Positions 53,387 through 63,317 of a stretch of DNA of 64,000 bases are shown here, in pieces. Location: NCBI RefSeq assembly GCF_031454135.1, contig NZ_JAVDQF010000001.1:2728001-2792000 (forward strand). The letters are read 5' to 3'. The notes under the pieces were generated by a model. It ran no database searches, had not been told where the DNA came from, and saw only the letters and a program-made list of their open reading frames with translations. A program made the translations under genes and the position numbers. Every line of letters starts with the position of its first letter. The stretch's first letter is position 1. The stretch comes from Arthrobacter russicus (lineage in GTDB: Bacteria; Actinomycetota; Actinomycetes; Actinomycetales; Micrococcaceae).

Positions 53387-55530
53387 ATACCACTACCGTC
53401 TTGCCTCCCCGTACCGAATCCGAACCCGCCCCGAAGCGGGTCAAAGCTCCGGCGAAGCTTTCCATCAGCGCCGTGTCCGCGGCGCTTCCAGTTGCGCTGA
53501 AGAAACTTTCGCCACGGCAGATGGCTCATTCGCCGGTGATGTTCACGGTGCTCCTGGGCGCCGCGGTCTGCACCGTGGTCGCGGTGCTCGCGCCGAGCGT
53601 GTTCAGCATCGCGGTGACCCTCTGGCTCTGGCTCACCGTGCTCTTCGGCACGCTCTCCGAAGCGATCGCCGAGGGACGCGGCAAAGCCCAGGCCGCGAGC
53701 CTGCGGGCCGGCCGGACCTCGGTGCTGGCCCGGAAAGTCCTGCTCGACGGCGGACGTGCACCGGCGGTGATGGCCGATCTGGCCGGCGCGGAGTTCGTAC
53801 AGCTGGCCGCGACCGACCTGGCCGTGGGCGACGTCGTCGTTTGTTCGGCGGGGGACACGATTCCCTCGGACGGGGAGATCATCGCCGGGCTGGCGAGCGT
53901 GGACGAATCCACGATCACCGGCGAATCCGCACCGGTGATCCGGGAGTCCGGCGGCGACCGCAGCTCGGTCACCGGTGGCACCAAAGTGCTCTCCGACCAG
54001 ATCCTGGTGCGGATCACCGCAGCACCCGGGCAGACCTTCATCGATCGGATGATCCGCTTGGTGGAAGGCGCTACCCGGCAGAAGACGCCGAACGAAATCG
54101 CGCTCAACGTGCTGCTGGTTTCGCTCACCATCGTGTTCGTGATCGTCGTCATGGCGTTGGCGCCGATGGCCTCGCTGGCGGACGCGGTTCCGTCGCCGAT
54201 CGTCTTGGTGGCGCTGCTGGTCTGTTTGATCCCGACCACCATCGGGGCCCTGGTCCCGGCGATCGGCATCGCCGGGATGGACCGCTTGGTCCAGCACAAT
54301 GTCCTGGCCACCTCGGGCCGGGCGGTGGAGACCGCCGGCGACGTCGACACCTTGCTCCTGGACAAGACCGGAACCATCACCTTCGGCAATCGGCGGGCCG
54401 TGGGCTTCTTTCCGGTGCCGGGAGTAAGCGGCAGCGATCTGGTCGAGGCGGCGAGGCTCTCTTCGCTCGCCGACGAGACTCCGGAAGGCCGATCCATCGT
54501 GGAACTCGCGGAACACCGCGGGGTCTATGAACCCAGCCTGGAATTCCTGGAATCCCGCGCCCGGGTGGGCGAGGTCGAGCTGCAGGCCATCGAGTTCACC
54601 GCAAGCACCCGGATGAGTGGTCTGGATCTGGTGCAGAACGGAATCCGCCGGGAAATCCGCAAAGGCGCCGCGAGCGCCGTCGAACGGCATGTCGCCGAGG
54701 CCGGATTCGAGCTGCCTGAGGCGGCCCGGGCCGAGGTGCAGCGGATCGCCGAATCCGGTGGTACCCCGTTGCTCGTCGCGGAAAACGGCCGGCCGTTGGG
54801 CGTGGTGGAACTCGCCGATGTGGTCAAACCCGGCATGCGCGAGCGCTTCGAGCAGCTGCGCACCATGGGCATCCGGACCATCATGATCACCGGCGACAAC
54901 AAAGTCACTGCTGCCGCGATCGCTGCTGAAGCCGGAGTCGACGACTTCGTCGCCGAGGCGACGCCGGAAGACAAGCTCGCGGTGATCAAACGCGAGCAGG
55001 ACGCCGGACACCTGGTCGCGATGACCGGCGACGGCACCAACGACGCTCCGGCACTCGCCGCCGCCGACGTCGGGGTGGCGATGAACTCCGGCACGCCCGC
55101 CGCCAAAGAGGCCGCGAACATGGTCGACTTGGATTCGGACCCGACCAAGCTGATCGACGTGGTCGGCATCGGCAAACAACTGCTGATCACCCGCGGCTCG
55201 TTGACCACTTTCTCGGTGGCCAACGACGTCGCGAAGTATTTCGCGATCGTGCCGGCGCTGTTCGCTGCCGCGTTCCCCGGTCTGGGGCTGCTGAACATCA
55301 TGGGCTTGTCCTCGCCCAACACGGCGATCCTCTCCGCAGTGATCTTCAATGCGTTGATCATCATCGTCCTGGTGCCCTTGGCCTTGAAAGGCGTGAAATA
55401 CCGCGCAGTGACCGCAGGGCAGGCATTGGCCCGCAATTTGCTGATTTACGGAGTCGGCGGTTTGATCGCGCCGTTCATCGGCATCAAAATCATCGATCTG
55501 CTCATCTCTCTGATTCCAGGACTGAATTGA
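53383..55530 (+). CDS. kdpB: K+-transporting P-type ATPase subunit KdpB
   Basis: A 715-residue P1A ATPase. An N-terminal tail of about 45 residues is rich in Pro/Lys; the actuator motif is [16 protein letters not shown], the phosphorylated aspartate is Asp327 in [12 protein letters not shown], the nucleotide domain motif [13 protein letters not shown] follows, and [20 protein letters not shown] is the hinge. Seven helices are predicted. All catalytic residues are intact. Starts within the kdpA stop and ends one base before kdpC. Confidence 0.97.
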   Translation: MNTTTVLPPRTESEPAPKRVKAPAKLSISAVSAALPVALKKLSPRQMAHSPVMFTVLLGAAVCTVVAVLAPSVFSIAVTLWLWLTVLFGTLSEAIAEGRGKAQAASLRAGRTSVLARKVLLDGGRAPAVMADLAGAEFVQLAATDLAVGDVVVCSAGDTIPSDGEIIAGLASVDESTITGESAPVIRESGGDRSSVTGGTKVLSDQILVRITAAPGQTFIDRMIRLVEGATRQKTPNEIALNVLLVSLTIVFVIVVMALAPMASLADAVPSPIVLVALLVCLIPTTIGALVPAIGIAGMDRLVQHNVLATSGRAVETAGDVDTLLLDKTGTITFGNRRAVGFFPVPGVSGSDLVEAARLSSLADETPEGRSIVELAEHRGVYEPSLEFLESRARVGEVELQAIEFTASTRMSGLDLVQNGIRREIRKGAASAVERHVAEAGFELPEAARAEVQRIAESGGTPLLVAENGRPLGVVELADVVKPGMRERFEQLRTMGIRTIMITGDNKVTAAAIAAEAGVDDFVAEATPEDKLAVIKREQDAGHLVAMTGDGTNDAPALAAADVGVAMNSGTPAAKEAANMVDLDSDPTKLIDVVGIGKQLLITRGSLTTFSVANDVAKYFAIVPALFAAAFPGLGLLNIMGLSSPNTAILSAVIFNALIIIVLVPLALKGVKYRAVTAGQALARNLLIYGVGGLIAPFIGIKIIDLLISLIPGLN

Positions 55531-55531
55531 T

Positions 55532-56128
55532 ATGAATACTTTTACTTCCTATCTGCGCCAATTCGGCACCGCCTTCCGACTGTTGCTGGCGGCGACGCTG
55601 GTGCTCGGCCTGGGCTACCCGGCGGTGGTCTGGGGCGTGGGGCAGCTGGCCTTCCCGAGTCAGGCGAATGGTTCGATTGTCTTGGTCGACGGGCAGCCGG
55701 CAGCGAGTTCGCTGATCGTGCAGTCGCCCGCCGACGGCCTGGGCCCGGAGTGGTTCCGCCCCCGGCCGTCTGCGGTGAATTGGGACCCGACTTCCTCGAG
55801 CCCGAGCAACTTGGGCCCGAACGATCCGAAGCTGGCCGAATCCATCGCCCAGTTGCGGGCCCAGGTTGCCAAGGACGAGGGCGTCGTCGAAGACCAGGTG
55901 CCGCTCGATGCGGTGACCGCCTCCGGATCCGGGTTGGATCCGCAGATCTCTTCCGGCTATGCCAAGCTGCAGATTCCGCGGATTGCCGCGGCGACCGGGT
56001 TGCCGGAGTCGGCGCTCGCGGACCTGGTGGCGAAAAACACCACGTCGGCACTGGAATCGCTGCTGGGCCAGGAAGCTGTCAACGTGACCAGGCTGAATCT
56101 GGACCTGGCTGCTGCGGTCCGGAAATAG
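55532..56128 (+). CDS. kdpC: K+-transporting ATPase subunit KdpC
   Basis: A 198-residue subunit with one N-terminal helix (LLLAATLVLGLGYPAVVWGV) and a periplasm-facing soluble domain. WFRPRPSAVNWDPTSSSPSN and VTASGSGLDPQIS are family hallmarks. It stabilises KdpA-KdpB and raises ATP affinity. Follows kdpB with one base between. Confidence 0.96.
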   Translation: MNTFTSYLRQFGTAFRLLLAATLVLGLGYPAVVWGVGQLAFPSQANGSIVLVDGQPAASSLIVQSPADGLGPEWFRPRPSAVNWDPTSSSPSNLGPNDPKLAESIAQLRAQVAKDEGVVEDQVPLDAVTASGSGLDPQISSGYAKLQIPRIAAATGLPESALADLVAKNTTSALESLLGQEAVNVTRLNLDLAAAVRK

Positions 56129-56201
56129 CCCGGGGCCTCGGCCCGGACCGGATGCCTGGATGCCGGAGGTCGGAGTACTGGAACGTGGGAAGGAAGTGCA
56201 G

Positions 56202-56792
56202 ATGTGCGGTTGGCTGGACGCGATCGCGTTGGACGAGTCGGACGCGCTTGCCGGGGACGCCGAGCAGGTGCTGTTCATCGGTGGGCGGCCCGGCGTCGGA
56301 AAGCGTTCGTTGGTTTCCGAGTTGCACGGCCAATTGGCGCGGCAACGGGTCAAGCACGCGGTGATCGAAGGGGCCGGCTTGGATCTGGCTTATCCGCCGG
56401 GGTGGGAGCACTTGCTGGCGGAGCGGAACTTGGCTGCGATCTGGAACACGTACCGGGAGCTGGGCTACCGGAGGCTGATCTACAGCAATACCGGGAGTGT
56501 CTGCCAAGTCGCCGGGTTGGTCGAGGCGATCGGCGGGCGGCCCAAGGTCGCCGCGGTGCTGCTGACCGCGGGGGATCGCACCGCGGCGCAACGCCTGGCC
56601 GGGCGGGTGCCGGAGCACGAGCTCGCCGGGCAGGTCGAGCATGGCAATCGTACGGCCCGCCGGCTCACGGAGAACACGCCGGGATGGGTGAACCGGATCG
56701 ATACCGAGAACCGATCGGTAGCCGGGTTGGCGGTCGAAGTGCTGCAGTTGACCGGCTGGAGCCAGGCTGCCGGCACAGCCAGATCGGGCTAG
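56202..56792 (+). CDS. P-loop NTPase-like protein inserted between kdpC and kdpD
   Basis: A 196-residue soluble protein. GGRPGVGKRSLVSEL at residues 27-41 resembles Walker A but has Arg where Ser/Thr should follow GK (GKRS), and KVAAVLLTAGDRTAAQRLAG is a plausible later nucleotide-kinase-like segment. ATG 56202 has AAGGAAG upstream and is preferred to ATG 56160. I do not recognise the family. It lies on the kdp strand, 73 bp after kdpC and 84 bp before kdpD, and presumably belongs to the same transcript. Its role in K+ homeostasis is a guess from position. Confidence 0.7.
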   Translation: MCGWLDAIALDESDALAGDAEQVLFIGGRPGVGKRSLVSELHGQLARQRVKHAVIEGAGLDLAYPPGWEHLLAERNLAAIWNTYRELGYRRLIYSNTGSVCQVAGLVEAIGGRPKVAAVLLTAGDRTAAQRLAGRVPEHELAGQVEHGNRTARRLTENTPGWVNRIDTENRSVAGLAVEVLQLTGWSQAAGTARSG

Positions 56793-56876
56793 CCCGGAGC
56801 CGGGCCGGGTGCGCCGGAAGCGCAGCTGCGGAAGGGACCAGGAAAGGAATGGCTGGGGATAGGCGAAGATAGGACC

Positions 56877-59465
56877 ATGGCTAGAGGCACCTTGAGGATC
56901 TTGCTCGGCGCAGCACCGGGCGTCGGCAAGACCTACACCATGCTCGAGGAAGCCCATCAGAAGGTCGCCCAAGGGGTGGACACCGTGGTGGCGCTGGCGC
57001 TGCACCACGGCCGCAAAGAGACCGCGAGCCTGCTCGACGGTTTGGAAATCATCCCGCCCAAACGGGTCGAGTACCGGGGCTCGAGCTTCGACGAGATGGA
57101 TGTCGAGGCGGTCTTGCGGCGGGCGCCGCAGCTCGCCCTGGTGGACGAGTACGCGCACACCGTGGTCGGCGAAGGCGTCGCCCGGAAACGCTGGCAGGAC
57201 GTGGAGCTCCTGCTGGCCGCGGGCATCGATGTGATTTCCACACTGAACATCCAGCATTTGGCGTCCTTGGGCGATGTGGTCAGCCAGATCACCAACACCA
57301 AACAAGGCGAAACGGTGCCGGACGATGTGGTTCGCCGGGCCAACCAGATCGAACTCGTGGACATTTCGCCGGAGCTTCTGCGCCAGCGGCTCAGTGCCGG
57401 CCACGTGTACGCGGCGGACAAAGTCGATGCGGCGCTGGCGAATTATTTCCGGATGGGCAACCTTTCCGCTTTGCGCGAGCTGGCGCTGCTCTGGCTGGCC
57501 GACCAGGTCGAAGACGGCTTGTCCGCCTACCGGGCGGACAACCGGATCGAGGCCAGCTGGCCGACCCGGGAACGGGTGGTGGTCGGCCTGACCGGCGGAG
57601 CCGAGGGCGAGGTACTGATCCGCCGGGCGGCGCGGATCCTCGCCCGGGTCTCCGGCGGCGAATTGCTGGGCGTGCACGTCCGCGCCGCGGACGGGGTGCT
57701 GGGCGAATCGCCGCGTGAAATCGAGGCGCAGCGGCAATTGCTCAAGGACCTGGGCGGCAGCTACCACAGCGTGACCGGCGACGATCCGGCGCAGGCCTTG
57801 CTGCAATTCGCCCGCAGCGCGAACGCCACCCAACTGGTGGTCGGGACGTCCCGGCGCAAATGGCTGGCCCGGCTGCTCAAGGGCCCCGGGGTGGGCAGCA
57901 AGGTGGTGCGCGGTTCCGGGGACATCGACGTGCACATGGTTTCGCACCCGCTGGGCGCCAAAGGCATCCGGTTCCGGAGGGTGGGCGCCCCCGGCCGGCG
58001 CCGGCTGATCCTCGGCTTCGCACTGGCGATTTTCCTGCCCTCCCTGATCGAAGCGGTGCTGGCCACCTGGGTGCCGGACAACTTCGTCACGGACACCTTG
58101 CTGCAACTCGTCGGCTGCGTCATCGTCGCGGTCGTGGGCGGACTCTGGCCGGCGCTGTTCGCTGCCGTTTTCAGTTCCCTGCTGCTCAATTTCTTCTCCG
58201 CGGAACCGACCCTGACCTTCAGCATCGCAGACCCGGAGAACCTGTTGTCCCTGGTGGTGTTCGTGCTGGTCTCCGTGGTGGTCGCGGTGGTCGTGGATGT
58301 GGCCACCAGAAGGACCCGGGAGGCGCTCCGGGCGGGTGCGGAAGCCGCCACGCTGAGTGAATTGGCGAGGGGAGCGGTGGCCGGGGAGGATTCTCTGCAG
58401 ACCTTCCTGGACCAGGTACGCGAAGCCTTCCGGGTGGATTCGGTGGCTTTGCTGGTCGACGATTCGGCGGATTCAGGCGGTGCGGAGCAAACCAGATGGC
58501 GGCTTGAGGCCGCTTCCGGCGAAAACCCGCCGTTGGCACCGGAAACCGCGGACAACTCGGAAGAAGTAGAGCCGGGGTTGGTGCTGGCCTTGGACGGTCG
58601 GGTGCTGGATGCTTCCGACCGCCGGCTGCTGGCCGCGTTCGGGGCGCATCTGGTCGCCTTGCGGCAACGGATCCAGCTCAATGCCAGCCGGCGGGAGAAC
58701 ATGCGGTTGGCGGAAGGGAACACGATGCGCACTTCGATCCTGCGTGCCGTCTCGCATGACCTGCGCACTCCTTTGGCCGCGATCAAACTGTCGGTGAGCA
58801 GCCTGCGCCAGGAAGAAGTCCATTTCGCGCCGGATGACGAAGCCGAGCTGCTCGCCTCGATCGAAAGCTCGGCGGACCGCTTGGACGCCTTGGTGGGCAA
58901 CCTCCTGGACATGTCCCGGATTTCCTCGGACGCGGTCAACCCCTTGCTCGGACCGGTGCGTTGGAGCGATGCGATCGATGCCGCGCTGCTGGGCCAGCCG
59001 GAGGGCGCGGTGCGGCTGGAATTGCCGCCGAACATGCCGGCGGTCGAGGCCGATCCCGGGATGCTGGAACGGGTGATCGCGAACGTGGTGGAGAACGCGC
59101 TGAAATATGCCCCGGATTCCGATCTGGTTTTGGTGGGCACGGTTTCCGGGATCCCGATGATCGATGGGCATCCGGCCAGCGAATTGCGGATCGTGGACCA
59201 TGGCCGCGGGGTGGCGGCCGAAGATGTGGTGGCGATGTTCCGGCCGTTCCAACGGCTCGACGACGTCCCGGCCGGTTCCGGAGTGGGGCTGGGCCTCGCC
59301 GTGGCCAAGGGTTTCACCGAAGCCATGGGCGGTGTGCTCAGCGCCGAAGCCACTCCCGGAGGCGGCCTGACCATGGTGGTCCGGCTGCCGCTCAGTGCCG
59401 GCCGGCGGGCAGCGCCGACCGGTGATATCGACCCTGCACACTCCCAGGAAAGGGGAGCGTTGTGA
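56877..59465 (+). CDS. kdpD: K+-responsive sensor kinase KdpD
   Basis: An 862-residue membrane kinase. Residues 1-210 form the KdpD domain with Walker A GAAPGVGKTYTM; a universal-stress-like domain follows to about 360 (LTGGAEGEVLIRRAARILAR); four helices of DUF4118 span about 375-475; then a GAF-like region, the HisKA box with His627 in AVSHDLRTPLAAIKLS, and HATPase motifs NVVENALKYAP and GSGVGLGLAVAKGF. It senses K+ and ionic strength and phosphorylates KdpE. The GTGA overlap couples it to kdpE. Confidence 0.96.
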   Translation: MARGTLRILLGAAPGVGKTYTMLEEAHQKVAQGVDTVVALALHHGRKETASLLDGLEIIPPKRVEYRGSSFDEMDVEAVLRRAPQLALVDEYAHTVVGEGVARKRWQDVELLLAAGIDVISTLNIQHLASLGDVVSQITNTKQGETVPDDVVRRANQIELVDISPELLRQRLSAGHVYAADKVDAALANYFRMGNLSALRELALLWLADQVEDGLSAYRADNRIEASWPTRERVVVGLTGGAEGEVLIRRAARILARVSGGELLGVHVRAADGVLGESPREIEAQRQLLKDLGGSYHSVTGDDPAQALLQFARSANATQLVVGTSRRKWLARLLKGPGVGSKVVRGSGDIDVHMVSHPLGAKGIRFRRVGAPGRRRLILGFALAIFLPSLIEAVLATWVPDNFVTDTLLQLVGCVIVAVVGGLWPALFAAVFSSLLLNFFSAEPTLTFSIADPENLLSLVVFVLVSVVVAVVVDVATRRTREALRAGAEAATLSELARGAVAGEDSLQTFLDQVREAFRVDSVALLVDDSADSGGAEQTRWRLEAASGENPPLAPETADNSEEVEPGLVLALDGRVLDASDRRLLAAFGAHLVALRQRIQLNASRRENMRLAEGNTMRTSILRAVSHDLRTPLAAIKLSVSSLRQEEVHFAPDDEAELLASIESSADRLDALVGNLLDMSRISSDAVNPLLGPVRWSDAIDAALLGQPEGAVRLELPPNMPAVEADPGMLERVIANVVENALKYAPDSDLVLVGTVSGIPMIDGHPASELRIVDHGRGVAAEDVVAMFRPFQRLDDVPAGSGVGLGLAVAKGFTEAMGGVLSAEATPGGGLTMVVRLPLSAGRRAAPTGDIDPAHSQERGAL

Positions 59466-60145
59466 CTACCGTGCTCGTCGTAGACGACGAACCGCAAATT
59501 CTCCGTGCTTTGCAGATCAACCTGCACGCGCACGGATACACCGTGCACACCGCGGCGAACGGCGCCGATGCTTTGGCGAGCGCGGCCGCGCACCGGCCGG
59601 ACGTCGTCGTCCTCGACCTGGGCTTGCCGGACATGGACGGCTTGGAGGTGATCGCCGGGCTGCGGGGTTGGACGGCGGTGCCGATCATCGTGCTGTCGGC
59701 CAGACACGCCTCGGAAGAGAAAGTGGCGGCGCTCGACGCCGGTGCCGATGATTACGTGACCAAGCCTTTCGGCTTGGACGAGTTCTTGGCCCGGTTGCGG
59801 GCCGCGCAACGCCGCTCCGAAACCGATTCCGACGGTGCCGCTTCCGCGACCGTGGCAACCGACGACTTCGTGGTGGATTTGCAGGCCAAAAAAGTCATGC
59901 GCGGCGGCCAGCGGGTGCGTTTGACCCCCACCGAATGGTCGATTTTGGAGTACCTGGCCCGGAACTCGGGGCGGTTGGTCTCGCAGCAGCAACTGCTGAC
60001 CCAGGTCTGGGGCCCCGCCTACGCCAAGGAGACGCAATATCTGCGGGTCTACATCGGGCAACTGCGCCGGAAGCTGGAACCCGATCCGGCGAATCCGCGG
60101 CATCTGCTCACCGAAGCCGGCATGGGGTATCGGTTCGAGCCGTGA
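59462..60145 (+). CDS. kdpE: OmpR-family response regulator KdpE
   Basis: A 227-residue regulator. The receiver has acidic Asp8/Asp9, phosphoacceptor Asp52 (VVVLDLGLPDMDG) and Lys in YVTKPFGLDEFLARL. The winged helix-turn-helix includes RLTPTEWSILEYLARNSGRL and YLRVYIGQLRRKLE. It activates the kdp structural genes when phosphorylated; the phased GTAAR sites at 51415-51463 are its likely target. GTG 59462 overlaps the kdpD stop. Confidence 0.96.
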   Translation: MTTVLVVDDEPQILRALQINLHAHGYTVHTAANGADALASAAAHRPDVVVLDLGLPDMDGLEVIAGLRGWTAVPIIVLSARHASEEKVAALDAGADDYVTKPFGLDEFLARLRAAQRRSETDSDGAASATVATDDFVVDLQAKKVMRGGQRVRLTPTEWSILEYLARNSGRLVSQQQLLTQVWGPAYAKETQYLRVYIGQLRRKLEPDPANPRHLLTEAGMGYRFEP

Positions 60146-60318
60146 CCGCTGGGCGCCCGGCAGTGCGGCTCGCCGAGTAGGTCCCACGAAACCGGACGCG
60201 ACGTGATTCCGGGCCGGGTCGGTTGGGCCGCCGGGTCGGTTGTCCTGGCGAAAGCGCCGTGCGAGGTCTACGCTCAACTCCGTTCAGGCTTTTGCTCCGT
60301 TCGGGAAGTGGGCGTGTG

Positions 60319-61473
60319 ATGTCGGGATTCGAAGCGGTTTGGGAATCGATCGACCGGAAAGTGGCAGCCGGTTACCTGCCCGGCGCGGTGGCCGGAGTGC
60401 GGCGCGGCGGGATCACCGAATTCCATGCCAGCGGAGTGAAGGCGCTCGGCTCGCCGGAACCGATGACGGAGCGGACCCAGTTCCGGATCGCCTCGTTGAG
60501 CAAGCTGGTCGCGGGGGTTCTGGGTGCCATGGCCTTGGCCGACGGGTGGTTCGGGCTCGACGATCCGGTCGCGGCTTGGCTCCCCGAGTTCGCCGAACCC
60601 CGGGTCCTGCTGGATCCAGCTGGCCCGTTGGCGCAGACGGTTCCGGCGCAGACGCCGATCACGGTCCGGCATTTGTTCAGCTTCACGATGGGCACCGGGG
60701 TCATTTTCGAGCCCACACCGTTGCACGAGGCAGTGCAGAGTGCCGGCATCGGTGCGGGACTTTTTCCGCCCGAAATGAGCGCCGACGAGTATCTCGCCAG
60801 GCTCGCCGGCTTGCCCCTGGCCGATCAGCCGGGCAGCCGGTGGATGTACAACACCAGCAGCGACGTGTTCTCGGTGCTGATCGCCCGGGCCGCTGGGACG
60901 CCGTTGCGGGAAGTGCTCGCGGAGAAGATCACCGGACCGCTGGGGCTGGAGTCCACCGGGTTCTTCGGACGTGCAATGGATCTGGCCACGCAATACACTC
61001 CGACGCCGGGCGGCCTCCAAGCCATAGACCTGCCGGACGGCGGGTTCAGCAAACCGCCGAAGTTCGAGACCCTGGCCGGCGGACTGGTGTCCACGGTGCC
61101 GGACTACTTCAGGTTCCTCACCGCGCTGGCCGACGGCGAGCTCCTGCCGGAGGCGCTGAAAACCCAGATGGTCTCGGACCAGTTGCGGCCGGAACAGCGC
61201 GCCGGGGCTTACCCGATTCTCGGCCGGGCCGAGGGCTGGGGCTGGCAGACCGGCGTGACGATTGCCCTGGGCGATAATGCCCGGTCGGTCGGCAGTTATG
61301 GCTGGACCGGCGGCAGCGGCTGCAGCGCCGGCGTGGATCCGGCGCGCGACCTGGTCGGCGTCGTGATGAGCCAGCGGGCAATGACGGAGCCGGATGAGAG
61401 CTTCGATTATTTCTGGGCACCATTGGCCGGAATCGGTCCGGATCCCGGAACGGCCAGTTCCAACCCGGCTTAA
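60319..61473 (+). CDS. Serine hydrolase of the beta-lactamase-related family
   Basis: A 384-residue protein with nucleophile motif S59-L-S-K62 in FRIASLSKLVAGVL and the second-motif tyrosine in RWMYNTSSDVFSVLIARA; the third motif is likely in GWTGGSGCSAGVDP. There is no signal peptide, so it acts inside the cell. It is unrelated in detail to the esterase at 4.6 kb. Start ATG 60319 begins just upstream of FEAVWESIDRKV, the usual N-terminal helix. Substrate unknown. No operon partner: 150+ bp after kdpE and 70 bp before the ABC genes. Confidence 0.82.
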   Translation: MSGFEAVWESIDRKVAAGYLPGAVAGVRRGGITEFHASGVKALGSPEPMTERTQFRIASLSKLVAGVLGAMALADGWFGLDDPVAAWLPEFAEPRVLLDPAGPLAQTVPAQTPITVRHLFSFTMGTGVIFEPTPLHEAVQSAGIGAGLFPPEMSADEYLARLAGLPLADQPGSRWMYNTSSDVFSVLIARAAGTPLREVLAEKITGPLGLESTGFFGRAMDLATQYTPTPGGLQAIDLPDGGFSKPPKFETLAGGLVSTVPDYFRFLTALADGELLPEALKTQMVSDQLRPEQRAGAYPILGRAEGWGWQTGVTIALGDNARSVGSYGWTGGSGCSAGVDPARDLVGVVMSQRAMTEPDESFDYFWAPLAGIGPDPGTASSNPA

Positions 61474-61542
61474 TTCCCCGGTCACAAGCGTCTGCTAAGG
61501 TGCCCTCAAGAGCCTAGATCCGCTGGCAGCTGGGGGGTGCGT

Positions 61543-63279
61543 ATGTCGTCTCAACGGTCTTTTCCAGGCACCGGCACACTGCGGCGTCCGGTTTTGCGCT
61601 GGATCGATCTGGTGGTCGGCGGCGGGCTGGTGGTTTTGCTCTTCGGGGTGATCCGGCTGGCACCGGATCTGAATGTGCCTTTCGACGTCGGAAGCGCCCC
61701 GGCCGAGGTGTCCACCGATCCGGAGATGCTGCCGTATTACGCCTTGCGCTCGCTGCTGCGGATGTTCATCGCCTTGGCCTGCAGCCTGCTGTTCACCTTC
61801 GTCTTCGCCACCGCGGCCGCCCGGTTGCCCCGGGCCCGGAAGGTGTTGCTGCCGATCCTGGACATCTTGCAATCGGTGCCTATTCTGGGCTTCCTCTCGG
61901 TGACCGTGACCGCCTTCATCGCGCTGTTCCCGAACTCGCTCCTGGGACTCGAAATGGCGTCGATCTTCGCGATCTTCACCTCGCAGGCCTGGAACATGGC
62001 CTTCTCCTTCTATTACGCACTGGTATCCCAGCCCAAGGAACTGGACGAGGCTGCCCGGTTGATGCGGTTGACCAAGTGGCAGCGCTTCTGGAAACTGGAC
62101 GTCCCGGCCGGCATGATCCCTTTGGTCTGGAACGGGATGATGAGCTTCGGCGGAGGCTGGTTCTTCCTGGCCGCTTCCGAAGCGATCACGGTGAACAACC
62201 AGAGCTACGCGTTGCCCGGGGTGGGCGCCTACGTCGCCAGTGCCGTGGAAAAAGGCGAATTGGGCAACGTCGGCTGGGCGATCCTGGCCATGGCGATCAT
62301 GGTGATCGGAGTCAACTTCCTCTTCTGGCGCCCCTTGGTGGCCTGGGCGGAGAAGTTCCGGCAAGAGGAGACCCCGGCCGCGGACAAGCCGCGCAGCGTG
62401 GTCTTGGACCTGCTCCGCCGCTCTTCGATCCCCTACGGGTTCGGCCGGGCGCTCAAACCCGTGGCCCGTGGTCTGGAAGTCGCGGCGCGGCCGTTCGGCA
62501 TCGCGGAACACCCGTTGCGGGTGCCGGTACTGCGACGCCGGGTGGGCGATGTGCTGCTCTGGGTGCTGGTCGGCGCTGCGATCGGTTACGGCGCATGGCA
62601 GGCCGCGCTCTTCATCCAAGCCGGCCCGGGATTCGGGACCTTCGCCGAAGCGGCCGGACTCGGTGCGGTCACCATGATCCGAGTCGCCGTGGTGATGGTG
62701 CTGGCCACCCTGATCTGGGTTCCGATCGGGGTTTGGATCGGGATGAACCCGAAGGTCAGCAGACTGGCCCAGCCGGTGGTGCAGCTGCTGGCGAGTTTTC
62801 CGGCGAACTTCCTCTTCCCCTTCGTGATCGCCTTCTTCGTGGCCTCTGGAATTTCCCTGGACTATGGCGGGGTGCTGCTGATGGCGCTCGGCGCACAGTG
62901 GTACATCCTGTTCAACGTGATTGCCGGGGCATCGGCGATCCCCACCGACTTGAACCAGGCGATGCAGAGTTTCGGCGTCTCCGGCTGGCAACGTTGGCGG
63001 CGGCTGATCCTGCCTGCCGTGTTCCCCGCTTACGTCACCGGAGCGATCACCGCTGCCGGCGGGGCCTGGAACGCTTCGATCGTTTCCGAGATCGTCACCT
63101 ACAACCAGCAGACCCTGACCGCGACCGGTCTGGGCAGCTACATCGCCCAGGCCACCGCCAGCGGAGACATGGCACGGGTGCTGGTCGGAGTGATTCTGAT
63201 GTCGGTGTTCGTGGTCGGCCTCAACCGACTGGTTTGGCGGAGGCTGTACGCGCTCGCCGAATCCCGTTACGCCCTCTGA
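61543..63279 (+). CDS. Double-domain ABC importer permease, NitT/TauT-like
   Basis: A 578-residue protein fusing two BPD_transp permease units, roughly residues 75-275 and 360-570. Each carries an EAA loop for contacting the ATPase: ELDEAARLMRLTKWQRFWKL in the first half and DLNQAMQSFGVSGWQRWRRL in the second. Such fused permeases pair with an ATPase of the nitrate/sulfonate class. ATG 61543 follows the G-rich sequence TGGGGGGTG. No substrate-binding protein gene is visible within the window. It may lie downstream, past 64000. Confidence 0.85.
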   Translation: MSSQRSFPGTGTLRRPVLRWIDLVVGGGLVVLLFGVIRLAPDLNVPFDVGSAPAEVSTDPEMLPYYALRSLLRMFIALACSLLFTFVFATAAARLPRARKVLLPILDILQSVPILGFLSVTVTAFIALFPNSLLGLEMASIFAIFTSQAWNMAFSFYYALVSQPKELDEAARLMRLTKWQRFWKLDVPAGMIPLVWNGMMSFGGGWFFLAASEAITVNNQSYALPGVGAYVASAVEKGELGNVGWAILAMAIMVIGVNFLFWRPLVAWAEKFRQEETPAADKPRSVVLDLLRRSSIPYGFGRALKPVARGLEVAARPFGIAEHPLRVPVLRRRVGDVLLWVLVGAAIGYGAWQAALFIQAGPGFGTFAEAAGLGAVTMIRVAVVMVLATLIWVPIGVWIGMNPKVSRLAQPVVQLLASFPANFLFPFVIAFFVASGISLDYGGVLLMALGAQWYILFNVIAGASAIPTDLNQAMQSFGVSGWQRWRRLILPAVFPAYVTGAITAAGGAWNASIVSEIVTYNQQTLTATGLGSYIAQATASGDMARVLVGVILMSVFVVGLNRLVWRRLYALAESRYAL

Positions 63280-63317
63280 AACGCTTCGCCCGCCCTTTTC
63301 GAGAATCAGGAGTCCGA

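Noticed and set aside
61495-62991. Long minus-strand frame across the ABC permease (similar ones at 13590-15272, 33167-35131, 37423-38757 and 51749-53278)
   Set aside because: Shadow of a GC-rich coding strand; low-complexity charged translation without motifs, and the plus-strand gene has clear domains.
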